NCBI GenBank assembly: GCA_025358125.1
Contig: JANYKS010000065.1
Location: forward strand, 1 to 64,000
Length of the DNA stretch: 64,000 bases
Origin: Actinomycetes bacterium
Lineage (GTDB): Bacteria; Actinomycetota; Acidimicrobiia; Acidimicrobiales; Ilumatobacteraceae
Direction of reading: 5' to 3'
Shown here: positions 15,773-24,081 of the stretch, one piece after another
Layout of the letters: each line of letters starts with the position of its first letter
How positions within the stretch are numbered: the stretch's first letter is position 1
Translations under genes and position numbers: made by a program
The notes under the pieces: model-generated
Databases searched by the model: none
Told to the model about the DNA's origin: nothing
What the model saw: only the letters and a program-made list of their open reading frames with translations

Positions 15773-16675
15773 TCAATCACCGGGGCGGTCGAGCAGGCTG
15801 CGCAGCGCGCCCTGGAGGTTGGGGTGGCGGAACTCGTAGCCCTCGGACGCCAGCACCTTGGGCAGCACCCGTTGGCCGGTGAACACCAGGCTCTCGGCGA
15901 GCTCGCGCCCGAGCAGCAACCTGGGCCCGAACGACGGGATCGGCAGGATCGTCGGGCGGCCCAACACCCGGCCGAGCGTCCTTGCGAACTCGGCCTGGGT
16001 CACGGGCTGAGGAGCCGTGAGGTTGGCAGGTCCGACGTGGTTGCTGCTCAGCAGGTGGACGATGGCCCCGACCTCATCGTCGAGCGAGATCCAGCTCTGC
16101 CACTGGTTGCCGTCACCGAGCTTGCCGCCGAGGCCGAGCTTGAACAGCGGCAACTGCTTCTTGAGCGCGCCACCGTGGCCAGACAAGACGATGCCGGTGC
16201 GGAGCTGAGCGACGCGGATGCCGGCCTCCTGCGCAGGAGCCGTCGCAGCTTCCCAGTCGACGCACAACTGGGCCAGAAAGCCGGTGCCGGGCCCGCTCGA
16301 CTCGTCGAGCAGCTCGTCACCCCTGGCGCCGTAGTACCCGATCGCCGACCCGGAAAGCAGAACGGCCGGCTTGCGCTTCATCGCCGCCAGAGTCGTTGCG
16401 AGCAGACGCGTGCCAAGGAGGCGGCTGTCGACGAGTTCGTGCCGGTAGTCCTCGCTCCAGCGGTGGTCGGCGATCCCGGCTCCCGCGAGGTGGACCGCCG
16501 CATCGAGGTCGTGGAGCGCTGCCGACTCGATCGTTCCCTCAGCGGGGTTCCAGCGGGCCTCGCCGGGCCGGGGCGTGCGCCGCACGAGCCGGGTGACTCG
16601 ATGACCGTCGATGCTGAGCCTCTTGACGAGGGCAGACCCGACCAACCCGCTCGAACCCGTGACGAGGACATGCAT
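15773..16675 (-). CDS. TIGR01777 family NAD-dependent epimerase/dehydratase-like protein
   Basis: This 300-residue extended-SDR protein starts M-H-V-L-V-T-G-S-S-G-L-V-G-S, the NAD(P)-binding glycine motif. It has the TIGR01777 hallmarks V-H-L-A-G-A-G-I-A-D, a serine-rich L-L-S-G-S-A-I-G-Y-Y-G and W-I-S-L-D-D-E-V-G-A-I. The E. coli relative is YfcH; the substrate is unknown. The ATG at 16675 is chosen because the motif starts there and because TATTGT (16682-16687, minus strand) ends 6 bases before it; an upstream in-frame start at 16726 would add a non-homologous tail. It is convergent with yceI. Confidence 0.85.
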   Translation of the reverse strand: MHVLVTGSSGLVGSALVKRLSIDGHRVTRLVRRTPRPGEARWNPAEGTIESAALHDLDAAVHLAGAGIADHRWSEDYRHELVDSRLLGTRLLATTLAAMKRKPAVLLSGSAIGYYGARGDELLDESSGPGTGFLAQLCVDWEAATAPAQEAGIRVAQLRTGIVLSGHGGALKKQLPLFKLGLGGKLGDGNQWQSWISLDDEVGAIVHLLSSNHVGPANLTAPQPVTQAEFARTLGRVLGRPTILPIPSFGPRLLLGRELAESLVFTGQRVLPKVLASEGYEFRHPNLQGALRSLLDRPGD

Positions 16676-16681
16676 GGACTG

Positions 16682-16687
16682 ACAATA
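16682..16687 (-). promoter_or_regulatory. Leaderless -10 (TATTGT) of the TIGR01777 gene
   Basis: TATTGT on the minus strand ends 6 bases before the ATG at 16675. Confidence 0.45.
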
Positions 16688-16815
16688 CGTCCGACTGTTG
16701 CGGCCCGCCCAGTCATGCCCAGTCATGCCCCAGTCATGACCGCGGAACCGACCGGGGCGTGCAATCGAGCCAACTACACTCCGGTGCAGTCACCAGCAGA
16801 GCGCGGGAGAGGGCA

Positions 16816-18285
16816 ATGAGCGATCCGTTCGACAATCCTGAGGCGCCGCCGGCCTCGCCGTTCGTTCCGCCCTCGTTTGGCCCGCCGACGGAACCGGTAT
16901 ACGGGCCGACACCGCAGACGCCTGCATCCGGGCCGCCCGGGAATCCGGCGGGCGCCTCGGTGGTGCTGGCGACGGTGCAGCGACCGCCGCGTCGCAGCCG
17001 GGCCAAGATGGTCGGTGCGGTGGCCGGTGTGGTTGCCGTACTCGGGGCCGCCACGTTCGCCGTCGCCCAATTGCGCAGCAACGACACCAACGGTGGCGCG
17101 GCGAGTCCCAAGGAGTTGGGCGACAAGCTGGTCGCTGCGTTCACCAGCGAAGATGTACTCGGCGCGATCGATCTTCTGGTGCCGGGCGAACGGGAGACGT
17201 TCCGCCAGCCGATGATCGATCTCGTCCACGAACTGACGCGGCTCGAGGTCGCCGACAAATCCGCCGATCTGAACAAGATCGGTGGCGTCGACATCTCGAT
17301 CACGAACCAGAAGGTCACGGTCGCTCAGACCAACGTCAGCGACATTGCGAGGGTGACGATCACGGGTAGATCGAAGATCGTCGTCGACGGAAAGGCCGTT
17401 CCGATCGGCAACTTCCTCGTCGATCAGGCGTTCAACGGCGAGCGTCCGAACCTCGACGCGAACAAGGACGACGCGAAGTTCGATCTGTCGTTCGCTTCGG
17501 TCGAACGCGACGGTCGCTGGTACGTCAGCCTGTTCTACTCGGCGGCCGACAAGCTGCGCGGTGGCAAGGACATTCCCGAAAAGGGCGTCACGACTGCGGG
17601 TGCGGCGACGCCAGAGGGTGCAGTGGACGACATGCTGACCGCGATCGAAAAGCTCGACATCGAAAAGATGATCGCCGGCCTCAATCCGAACGAGGCGGAA
17701 GCGCTGCAGCGGTACGCGCCGTTGTTCATCGCCGATGCCCAGCGCCAGCTCGACGATTTCGCCGGTCACATCACGATCACATCCCCCAAGTATTCGGTGA
17801 CGGGGTCTGGCAACACTCGCCAGGTCAGCCTCACTGCGGTCAAGTTCACGGCCGACTCCAACGGAAAGCAGATCGACTTCGAGATCAAGAACGGTTGCGT
17901 CACGATGTCGACCGCCGACACCACGTTCGACAGCTGCGACGTGAAAGGTCTGGACAAGACCGTCGACAAGTACCTCGATCAGCAGGGCATCACCGATACG
18001 GCGCCGCTGCACACGTTCATCAAGGACGCGCGCAAGGCCTTCAGCGACTTCGAAATGCACGGTCTCGTCGTCGACAACGTCAACGGCAAGTGGTTCGTCA
18101 GCCCGATCGGCAGCTTCACCGAGCTGCTGCTGTCCACGTTGCGGGCACTCGATCGCAATGAGATCGAGACGCTCGTCAAGGATGGGCGCGACGTCTTCGG
18201 CGGCGTGTTCGGCGGCATCTCCGCCGGTTCGGACTCGACGAGCACCACCGGATCAGGCTCGACGAGCGGCGGCCGTGACGGGTGA
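16816..18285 (+). CDS. Membrane-anchored protein with duplicated extracellular domain, unknown function
   Basis: A 489-residue protein with a Pro/Gly-rich cytoplasmic N-terminus (1-~55), a basic R-R-S-R-A-K stop and one membrane helix (about residues 61-82), then a large extracellular part. Two regions look like diverged copies: a segment opening S-P-K-E-L-G-D-K-L-V-A-A-F at about residue 97 and another opening T-P-E-G-A-V-D-D-M-L-T-A-I at about 265, each followed by a helical stretch and a beta region ending in W-Y-V or W-F-V. The tail is Gly/Ser/Thr-rich. The architecture resembles NTF2-like or lipid-carrier envelope proteins of actinobacteria, but no family is assigned. ATG 16816 has GGGAGAGGG upstream. 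Confidence 0.6.
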   Translation: MSDPFDNPEAPPASPFVPPSFGPPTEPVYGPTPQTPASGPPGNPAGASVVLATVQRPPRRSRAKMVGAVAGVVAVLGAATFAVAQLRSNDTNGGAASPKELGDKLVAAFTSEDVLGAIDLLVPGERETFRQPMIDLVHELTRLEVADKSADLNKIGGVDISITNQKVTVAQTNVSDIARVTITGRSKIVVDGKAVPIGNFLVDQAFNGERPNLDANKDDAKFDLSFASVERDGRWYVSLFYSAADKLRGGKDIPEKGVTTAGAATPEGAVDDMLTAIEKLDIEKMIAGLNPNEAEALQRYAPLFIADAQRQLDDFAGHITITSPKYSVTGSGNTRQVSLTAVKFTADSNGKQIDFEIKNGCVTMSTADTTFDSCDVKGLDKTVDKYLDQQGITDTAPLHTFIKDARKAFSDFEMHGLVVDNVNGKWFVSPIGSFTELLLSTLRALDRNEIETLVKDGRDVFGGVFGGISAGSDSTSTTGSGSTSGGRDG

Positions 18286-18317
18286 CGACTGGAGGGGGGC
18301 GCGTCCGGTCTGTGCGG

Positions 18318-20156
18318 TTACGTGACGATGATCGGAACCGAGGTGACCACTGTGTTCGGCCTGTACAGCAGCTTGGCCTTGATCGCCAACGCCGACTGGT
18401 TGTGGAGCCACTGACTCGACAAGTTCGTGACGAACTCGGGGATGACGACGGTGATCATCTCGTCAGCCGATTCCCGATCGAGTTCGTCGATGTAGTTGAG
18501 GATCGGCTTGGTGAGATCGCGGTATGGCGAGCTGATCGTGTGCAACTCGACAGGGATGTCGAACGCCTCCCACTGCTCGCGCAGAAGACGTTCTTCTTCG
18601 GGATCTGACACCACCGACACCGCGATCAGCCGGTCGGGCGTCAGGCTGCGCGCGTATTGCACAGCATGCAGGACACCCTTGTTGATCGAGCCGACCAGCA
18701 CGATGACGAGGTGCTGATGTCGCTGCACCCTGTAGCCGGGCTCGACCGAGACGGCAGCCTTGACCCGCTTGTAATGGCGGTGGATCGCCTTGAACGTCAG
18801 CGTCAGCACAATGATGACGAGCACGCTGACCCATGCGCCGCTCTTGAACTTGGTGGTCACGACGATCCCCGCGACGAGTCCGGTGGTGACCGCGCCCACC
18901 GCGTTGATGCAAAGGCTGATCTTCCAATGCGGCTCCTTTTCCTTGATGTGGTGAATGACCATTCCGGTCTGGCTGAGCGTGAACCCGGTGAAGACACCGA
19001 CGGCATAGAGGGGAATGAGGGCGTCGATCTTGCCACCGAACGCGACGACCAGCGCGATGGCCAGCACAGCAAGGAAGATGATGCCGTTGGAGAACACCAA
19101 CCGATCGCCACGGTTGACGAACTGGCGGGGCAGATACCCGTCCTTGGCGATGATCGAGGACAACCTCGGATAATCCGCGTATGCGGTATTGGCCGCCAGG
19201 ACCAGGACTGCGAAGGTCGCGAACTGGGTGACGAAGAAAAGAAGGTTCCTCCCCCCGAAGATGTGCTCGGCCAACTGGGCGAGCACCGTCGGACCGCCCT
19301 CGCCGGCGATCGGCTTGAGGTGTTGGGAAAGAATCGCGAGCCCGAAAAATCCGCTGCCGAGGATGATGGCCATCCACACCAGCGTGATCGAAGCGTTCTT
19401 CGACTCCGGCTTCTTGAACGCGGGGACGCCGTTCGACACGGCCTCGACACCGGTGAGGGCGACGGCGCCCGAGGCGAATGCCCTCAGGAAGACGATCAGG
19501 GTGACCGCAGCCTGTCCGTCCAAGAGCTTGGTCCCCTCTTCGGAGTGTTGGATCGGCGGGATGTGCTGCACGAAAACTCGATAGAGACCGACCGCGATGA
19601 GGGTGAACAGGCTCGCGACGTAGATGTAGGTCGGCGGAGCGAACAATGCGCCGGATTCCTTGAGGCCGCGAAGATTGGCGAGGGTCATCAGCACGATGAA
19701 GCCAACGCACAACTCGACCCGGTAGGGCGACAGTGACGGGAACGCGGAGATGATCGCGGCGACACCACCGGCGACCGACACGGCGACGGTGAGGATGTAG
19801 TCGGTGAGCAGTGAGCTGCCGGCGATCAGCGACGGGAGTTCGCCGAGGTTCTCGCGGCTGACGACATAGGAACCGCCACCGCTCGGATAGGCGAAGATGG
19901 TCTGGCGGTAGCTGAGCACCACGATCGCGAGCAGGACGAGCACCAGGATCGAGAGTGGCACCAGCTTGCTGTAAGCGGCCGCACCTGCGCCGGCAATGAG
20001 GAACACCCGCAGAATTTCCTCTGTTGCGTACGCAGTGGACGAAATGGCATCGCTCGCGAAGACCGGCAGGGCAACAACTTTTGACAGTCGCTGATGTTCT
20101 TCTTCGGCGGAGGCCAGTGGCTTGCCGATCAAGACGCGTTTTAAGGAAAGGGCCAT
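18318..20156 (-). CDS. KimA-like APC-superfamily potassium transporter
   Basis: A 612-residue carrier that resembles Bacillus KimA throughout (607 residues): it opens L-K-R-V-L-I-G-K-P-L-A-S, followed by S-S-T-A-Y-A-T-E-E-I-L and Y-P-S-G-G-G-S-Y-V-V-S-R-E-N-L-G. About twelve membrane helices are followed by a soluble C-terminal domain from about residue 450. KimA is a high-affinity proton-coupled K+ importer that binds c-di-AMP in its C-terminal domain. The divergent ceoB/ceoC genes support K+ handling. ATG 20156 is taken because similarity starts there. An APC amino-acid permease is the alternative label. Confidence 0.8.
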   Translation of the reverse strand: MALSLKRVLIGKPLASAEEEHQRLSKVVALPVFASDAISSTAYATEEILRVFLIAGAGAAAYSKLVPLSILVLVLLAIVVLSYRQTIFAYPSGGGSYVVSRENLGELPSLIAGSSLLTDYILTVAVSVAGGVAAIISAFPSLSPYRVELCVGFIVLMTLANLRGLKESGALFAPPTYIYVASLFTLIAVGLYRVFVQHIPPIQHSEEGTKLLDGQAAVTLIVFLRAFASGAVALTGVEAVSNGVPAFKKPESKNASITLVWMAIILGSGFFGLAILSQHLKPIAGEGGPTVLAQLAEHIFGGRNLLFFVTQFATFAVLVLAANTAYADYPRLSSIIAKDGYLPRQFVNRGDRLVFSNGIIFLAVLAIALVVAFGGKIDALIPLYAVGVFTGFTLSQTGMVIHHIKEKEPHWKISLCINAVGAVTTGLVAGIVVTTKFKSGAWVSVLVIIVLTLTFKAIHRHYKRVKAAVSVEPGYRVQRHQHLVIVLVGSINKGVLHAVQYARSLTPDRLIAVSVVSDPEEERLLREQWEAFDIPVELHTISSPYRDLTKPILNYIDELDRESADEMITVVIPEFVTNLSSQWLHNQSALAIKAKLLYRPNTVVTSVPIIVT

Positions 20157-20283
20157 GAATTTTCCAGCCTCGCGGAGGTGTGAACGGGAATACAACACCC
20201 TTCACGACTTCTTCACGGCTTGGCCGGGCCGTTGCGCTGCTGGAATGCCTACGCTTTGCGCCGTATTCATGAGAGGAGCGGCC

Positions 20284-20949
20284 ATGCATGTGGTGATCGT
20301 CGGTTGCGGAAGGGTCGGTTCCGCACTTGCGCGCGGGCTCGTGGAGGGTGGTCACTCGGTTGCGATCATCGACCGCAAGCCGGAGGCGTTCGCCCGGCTC
20401 GGTCCGGATTTTGGCGGTCAGATCATCGTCGGCATCGGCTTCGATCGCGAGATCCTCATCTCGGCCGGGATCGAACATGCTGATTCGGTTGCCGCGGTCA
20501 CGAACGGTGACAACTCCAACATCTTGATCGCACGGGTGGCGCGAGAGAACTTCGGAATCGACAAGGTGGTCGCCCGGATCTACGACCCCCAGCGTGCTGC
20601 CGTCTATCAGCGGCTCGGCATCGCGACCGTGGCCACGGTGTCATGGACGACAGAACGCGTACTGCGGCGCATTCTCCCAGCGGCGTCCTCGGTCGAGTGG
20701 GTCGACCCCAGCGCCAAAGTGTCGCTGATCGAGCGCCAGATCGACGCCAAGCTCGCCGGGCGCAAGTACAGCGAGATCGAATCGTCGTCATCGGCGCGGC
20801 TCGTGGCCGTTGCCCGTCTCGGCGCGGCCCTCCTCCCGACACCCGGCCTCGTTGCCCAGGAGGGCGATCTCGTCTACTTCGCCGTGCTCTCCGACGCCGT
20901 CGAAGACCTGAGCCATCTGCTCACCAACTCTGCGGCGCACGCTCACTAG
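20284..20949 (+). CDS. ceoB: TrkA/CeoB-type potassium uptake regulatory subunit
   Basis: A 221-residue protein comprising one RCK/TrkA-N domain (M-H-V-V-I-V-G-C-G-R-V-G-S at the start, an acidic I-I-D ending strand 2) and a TrkA-C domain after about residue 140. Such proteins bind NAD(H) or nucleotides and gate K+ transporters on the cytoplasmic face. The ATG at 20284 is preceded by AGAGGAG. It stands 28 bases before a second TrkA protein and is divergent from the KimA-like carrier, the same neighbourhood I recall for mycobacterial ceoB, ceoC and the adjacent APC transporter. Whether it regulates that carrier or a Trk channel elsewhere is unknown. Confidence 0.85.
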   Translation: MHVVIVGCGRVGSALARGLVEGGHSVAIIDRKPEAFARLGPDFGGQIIVGIGFDREILISAGIEHADSVAAVTNGDNSNILIARVARENFGIDKVVARIYDPQRAAVYQRLGIATVATVSWTTERVLRRILPAASSVEWVDPSAKVSLIERQIDAKLAGRKYSEIESSSSARLVAVARLGAALLPTPGLVAQEGDLVYFAVLSDAVEDLSHLLTNSAAHAH

Positions 20950-20977
20950 GCCGAAGGTACTCGAAGGGGATTTCGAC

Positions 20978-21682
20978 ATGAAAGCAGTGATCGTCGGCGG
21001 CGGCAGCGTTGGCCGCTTCATCGCCGAACAACTCGGTGCGGCAGGCCACATCGTCACCATCTTGGACAACGACGCGGCCGTCGTCGCGAACCATTCGCGC
21101 ACCCAGCCGGTCGGTGTCTCGTGGGTCAAGGGTGATGGTTGCGAACTCGGCGCGTTGAAGACCGTCGGCGTGTTCGAGTGTGACGTCGTTGCAGCCGTCA
21201 CCGGCGACGACGAGGACAACCTGGTGGTCTCGCTGCTGTCCAAGCAGGAGTTCGGGGTGCCACGCGTCGTGGCTCGTGTCAACAATCCGAACAACGAGTG
21301 GATGTTCAACGAGATGTGGGGCGTCGACGTCTCCGTCTCGACGCCGCACCTCATCACGGCTCTCGTCCAGGAGGCCGTTGTCGTCGGCTCGTTCGTGCGG
21401 CTGCTGTCGTTCGAAGGTGGCAAAGCCAGGCTGGCCGAGGTCACCCTCGCAGAGGGCTCGCCCGCCGCTGACAAGGAGATCGTCGAGCTCGGTTTCCCGC
21501 GTGAAGCCACGGTCGTTGCGGTGCTTCGCAAGGACAAGGTCGTCGTGCCGCGCGGCGACACGGTGTTGCGCGTCGGCGACGAGGTGATCGTGCTGATCGC
21601 GGGCGACGCCGATGCCGACGTCCGCCGGATCCTGATCAGCGGGTCGTCGGCCGCCGGCCCTCAGCCGGCGACGAGTGTGTAG
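20978..21682 (+). CDS. ceoC: TrkA/CeoC-type potassium uptake regulatory subunit
   Basis: A 234-residue TrkA protein with a Rossmann motif at its N-terminus (M-K-A-V-I-V-G-G-G-S-V-G-R) and V-V-A-A-V-T-G-D-D-E-D-N-L in the NAD-binding region, followed by a TrkA-C domain ending near R-V-G-D-E-V-I-V-L-I-A-G. It is the second of a tandem pair, and the two probably form a hetero-oligomeric ring. AAGGGGA lies 8 bases before the ATG. Its last 22 bases overlap the convergent OB-fold gene. Confidence 0.85.
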   Translation: MKAVIVGGGSVGRFIAEQLGAAGHIVTILDNDAAVVANHSRTQPVGVSWVKGDGCELGALKTVGVFECDVVAAVTGDDEDNLVVSLLSKQEFGVPRVVARVNNPNNEWMFNEMWGVDVSVSTPHLITALVQEAVVVGSFVRLLSFEGGKARLAEVTLAEGSPAADKEIVELGFPREATVVAVLRKDKVVVPRGDTVLRVGDEVIVLIAGDADADVRRILISGSSAAGPQPATSV

Positions 21683-22017
21683 GCCGGATTCAGCATGATC
21701 CGCCGGCCGCGCTCGTCGCGGGCGACGCCCTCGATCACCACGGCCCGGCCGTGCTCGATCCCGGCGATGAAGCGGCGCCCTGTGAAGACCGCGACTGCGT
21801 CGCCGGTGCCATCGGAGAGCACGACCTCGAGCGTGGGAATGCCGTGACGCGGCGCAACGCGGATGCGCTTGACCTCTCCGCCGATTCGTGAGCGCTCGCG
21901 ACAGGTGAGCTGGTTGATCGGCGTCAGGTTGAAGTCACGGAAGCGATTGACGAGACGCTCGTTGTCGAGTTCGTTGGAGTCGGTCCTGAGCCGCTTGGCG
22001 AGATCGCGAAGGCCCAT
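21661..22017 (-). CDS. OB-fold nucleic acid-binding domain protein
   Basis: A 118-residue protein with an N-terminal helix and an OB-fold (about residues 35-115) recognisable from L-E-V-V-L-S-D-G-T-G-D-A-V-A-V-F-T-G-R-R and V-V-I-E-G-V-A-R-D-E-R-G-R. It resembles the small OB-fold proteins that sit next to ceoBC in mycobacteria and Streptomyces, so the association is conserved although the reason is unclear. Start at ATG 22017 is preferred over 22035 since similar proteins begin M-G-L-R. Function may involve RNA or DNA binding. It is convergent with ceoC and overlaps it. Confidence 0.7.
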   Translation of the reverse strand: MGLRDLAKRLRTDSNELDNERLVNRFRDFNLTPINQLTCRERSRIGGEVKRIRVAPRHGIPTLEVVLSDGTGDAVAVFTGRRFIAGIEHGRAVVIEGVARDERGRRIMLNPAYTLVAG

Positions 22018-22096
22018 CAGGCACCGACTGCGCATTGGCCGAGGGTCGGATCGAGCCGATCTGCTTGCATCGCGCCAAGTTTAGTCGCCGGATTCG

Positions 22097-22102
22097 TATC
22101 CT
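22097..22102 (+). promoter_or_regulatory. Leaderless -10 (TATCCT)
   Basis: TATCCT ends 7 bases before the GTG at 22110 and supports that start over an in-frame ATG at 22035. Confidence 0.5.
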
Positions 22103-22109
22103 GGGCCAC

Positions 22110-22541
22110 GTGAAAACCCGCACGCTGTTGCTGCTCGCTGTCACCTGCGGGCTGATCATCCTCGTTGCGGGAGGCATCAAGCTGTTCCTCATCGCCGACG
22201 ATCCGCAACCGGACCACCTCACGGTCGGGCAGAGTGCGACCGTCGGCGAAATGAGAGTGGCGGTCACGTCGGTCGAACGAAGTGGCGGGCAGACACTCGT
22301 TTCGGTTGAGCTCATCGGCGTCGATGATGCGGACGGCGCGGTCTCGTGGGTGTTCGGTACCGGCAAGACGCAACTGAACGCGGTGAAGCCGTCCCCCGGG
22401 GATGGCAAGGAGTGCGGCGCCACCACGGCGAGTTCAACGACGGATTGCGTGCTCGCGTTCGATACGACTGACGTCGGCGTGCTCCGCTATCAGCGCGCGA
22501 ACGAGTCGCTGCGGTGGGACATCGTCGCGCAAACCGGTTGA
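22110..22541 (+). CDS. Single-pass membrane protein with small extracellular beta domain, unknown
   Basis: This 143-residue protein has an N-terminal signal anchor (about residues 5-26) and an extracellular domain of alternating beta strands (about 40-140) with two cysteines around residues 105 and 117 that could pair. The pattern V-G-E-M-R-V-A-V-T-S-V-E followed by L-V-S-V-E-L is reminiscent of DUF4352-type immunoglobulin-like domains, but the match is weak. GTG 22110 is supported by a leaderless promoter; the in-frame ATG at 22035 is not. It precedes lpdA by 94 bases and may be transcribed with it. Confidence 0.6.
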   Translation: MKTRTLLLLAVTCGLIILVAGGIKLFLIADDPQPDHLTVGQSATVGEMRVAVTSVERSGGQTLVSVELIGVDDADGAVSWVFGTGKTQLNAVKPSPGDGKECGATTASSTTDCVLAFDTTDVGVLRYQRANESLRWDIVAQTG

Positions 22542-22635
22542 CCCCGAGGGGGTAGCTGCACTGCCGTTCTTGGTGGTCGCGGTCGACGCGGGCGCTACGG
22601 TGGCGGTCGGAAATCTCGCCGCTGGCGAGCAACGC

Positions 22636-24048
22636 GTGGAGGTGGTCCATCTGGCGGAGCAATTCGATCTCGTGATCATCGGCGGTGGTCCCGGCGGCTA
22701 CGGAGCAGCGTTCTACGCAGCATCGGCCGGCCTCAGCGTGGCCATCGTCGAGAAAGACGTCATGGGGGGAACCTGTCTCAATCGGGGTTGCATCCCGGCC
22801 AAGGCATTGCTCGAGACCGCGGCCGTGCAGCGTCATGTCGCCCATGCCGCCGACTTCGGCATCGAGTGCAGCGCGCCAACGGTCAACTTCGCCGTCGCCC
22901 AGGCCCGCAAGCAGAAGATCGTCGAGGGTCTCGTGCGCGGCATCGGCGGGCTGATCAAGGCCCGCAAGGTCACCTTGTACGTCGGCGTCGGCGCGCTCGG
23001 TCCCGACCGAACGGTCACCGTTCAACTCGCCGAAGGCGCCACGGCGCAGGCCCAGGGTCGCGGTGTCCTCCTCGCGGCAGGGTCCGTGCCGCGCACCATT
23101 CCCGGCTTCGATCGCGGTGGGCCGATCATGACCAGTGACGAAGTGCTGATGCTCGACTACGTGCCGGCGCGTGTCGCAGTGATCGGTGGCGGCGCGATCG
23201 GATGTGAGTTCGCGTCGATCTTCGCCGATCTCGGCGCCAAGGTCACCATCCTCGAGGGCCTGCCCAAGATCCTGCCTGGTCTCGATGCCGACGTCGCCAA
23301 CGTCGTCGTGCGCAGCTTCAAGAAGAAGAACATCGACATCCGCACCGACGTCAATGTCGTCGGCCACACGCCCAACAGCGCCGGCACGACCGTGCACTTC
23401 GGCGAGGGAGAGGATCTCGACGTAGATGTCGTCATCGTGTCGGTTGGCAGGCGGCCGTACGGCGACGAACTCGGGTTGGCCTCGACCGGTGTCACCGTCA
23501 GCGATCGGGGGTTCGTCGAGGTCGACGAGTTCTGCCGCACGACCGAAGCCGGCGTCTTCGCGATCGGCGATCTGATCAACACCCCGCAGCTTGCCCATGT
23601 CGCGTACGCAGAGGCGATTCTCGTCGTCAAACAATTGCTCGGCGAGGCGCCGATGCCGGTGATGTACGACAAGGTGCCGTGGGCGATCTACTGCGACCCC
23701 GAGGTTGCCTTCGCCGGTCCCGGAGAGCAAGCTGCACGCGAAGCAGGTCACGATGTCGTGGTCGCCAAACATCAGTTCCGTGGCAACAGCAGAGCCCAGA
23801 TCATCGGACAACTCGATGGTCTCGTGAAGGTGATCGCGAAAAGGAATGCGGACGGAACGGCCGGCCAGGTGCTCGGAGTGCACATGGTCGGACCATGGGT
23901 GACCGAGCAGTTGAGCGGTGGTTACCTCGCCGTGAACTGGGAGGCAACAGTTGCCGAAGTAGCCGAATTCATCCAACCCCACCCGAGTCTGACCGAGCTG
24001 TTCGGTGAGACGATGTTGTCGCTCACCGGGCGTAGCCTCAACACATGA
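22636..24048 (+). CDS. lpdA: Dihydrolipoyl dehydrogenase (E3)
   Basis: A 470-residue flavoprotein that reoxidises the dihydrolipoyl arm of E2 using NAD+. It has the FAD motif V-I-I-G-G-G-P-G-G-Y-G-A, the redox disulfide G-G-T-C-L-N-R-G-C-I-P (Cys47 and Cys52 in this numbering), a second Rossmann motif V-I-G-G-G-A-I-G-C-E-F, the A-I-G-D FAD segment, and a C-terminal H-P-S-L-T-E active-site motif. The start is uncertain: GTG 22636 or 22642 fits homology. It opens an operon with E2 (33 bases later) and the LipB-LipA fusion, placing lipoyl use and lipoyl synthesis under one control. Confidence 0.93.
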   Translation: MEVVHLAEQFDLVIIGGGPGGYGAAFYAASAGLSVAIVEKDVMGGTCLNRGCIPAKALLETAAVQRHVAHAADFGIECSAPTVNFAVAQARKQKIVEGLVRGIGGLIKARKVTLYVGVGALGPDRTVTVQLAEGATAQAQGRGVLLAAGSVPRTIPGFDRGGPIMTSDEVLMLDYVPARVAVIGGGAIGCEFASIFADLGAKVTILEGLPKILPGLDADVANVVVRSFKKKNIDIRTDVNVVGHTPNSAGTTVHFGEGEDLDVDVVIVSVGRRPYGDELGLASTGVTVSDRGFVEVDEFCRTTEAGVFAIGDLINTPQLAHVAYAEAILVVKQLLGEAPMPVMYDKVPWAIYCDPEVAFAGPGEQAAREAGHDVVVAKHQFRGNSRAQIIGQLDGLVKVIAKRNADGTAGQVLGVHMVGPWVTEQLSGGYLAVNWEATVAEVAEFIQPHPSLTELFGETMLSLTGRSLNT

Positions 24049-24081
24049 GCACCCCGATCCGCACGATCTGGAGAGGAAACA

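Noticed and set aside
20157-20283. Possible c-di-AMP (ydaO) riboswitch upstream of the KimA-like gene
   Set aside because: The 127-base intergenic region is too short and I see none of the conserved ydaO helices; Bacillus-like regulation cannot be claimed.
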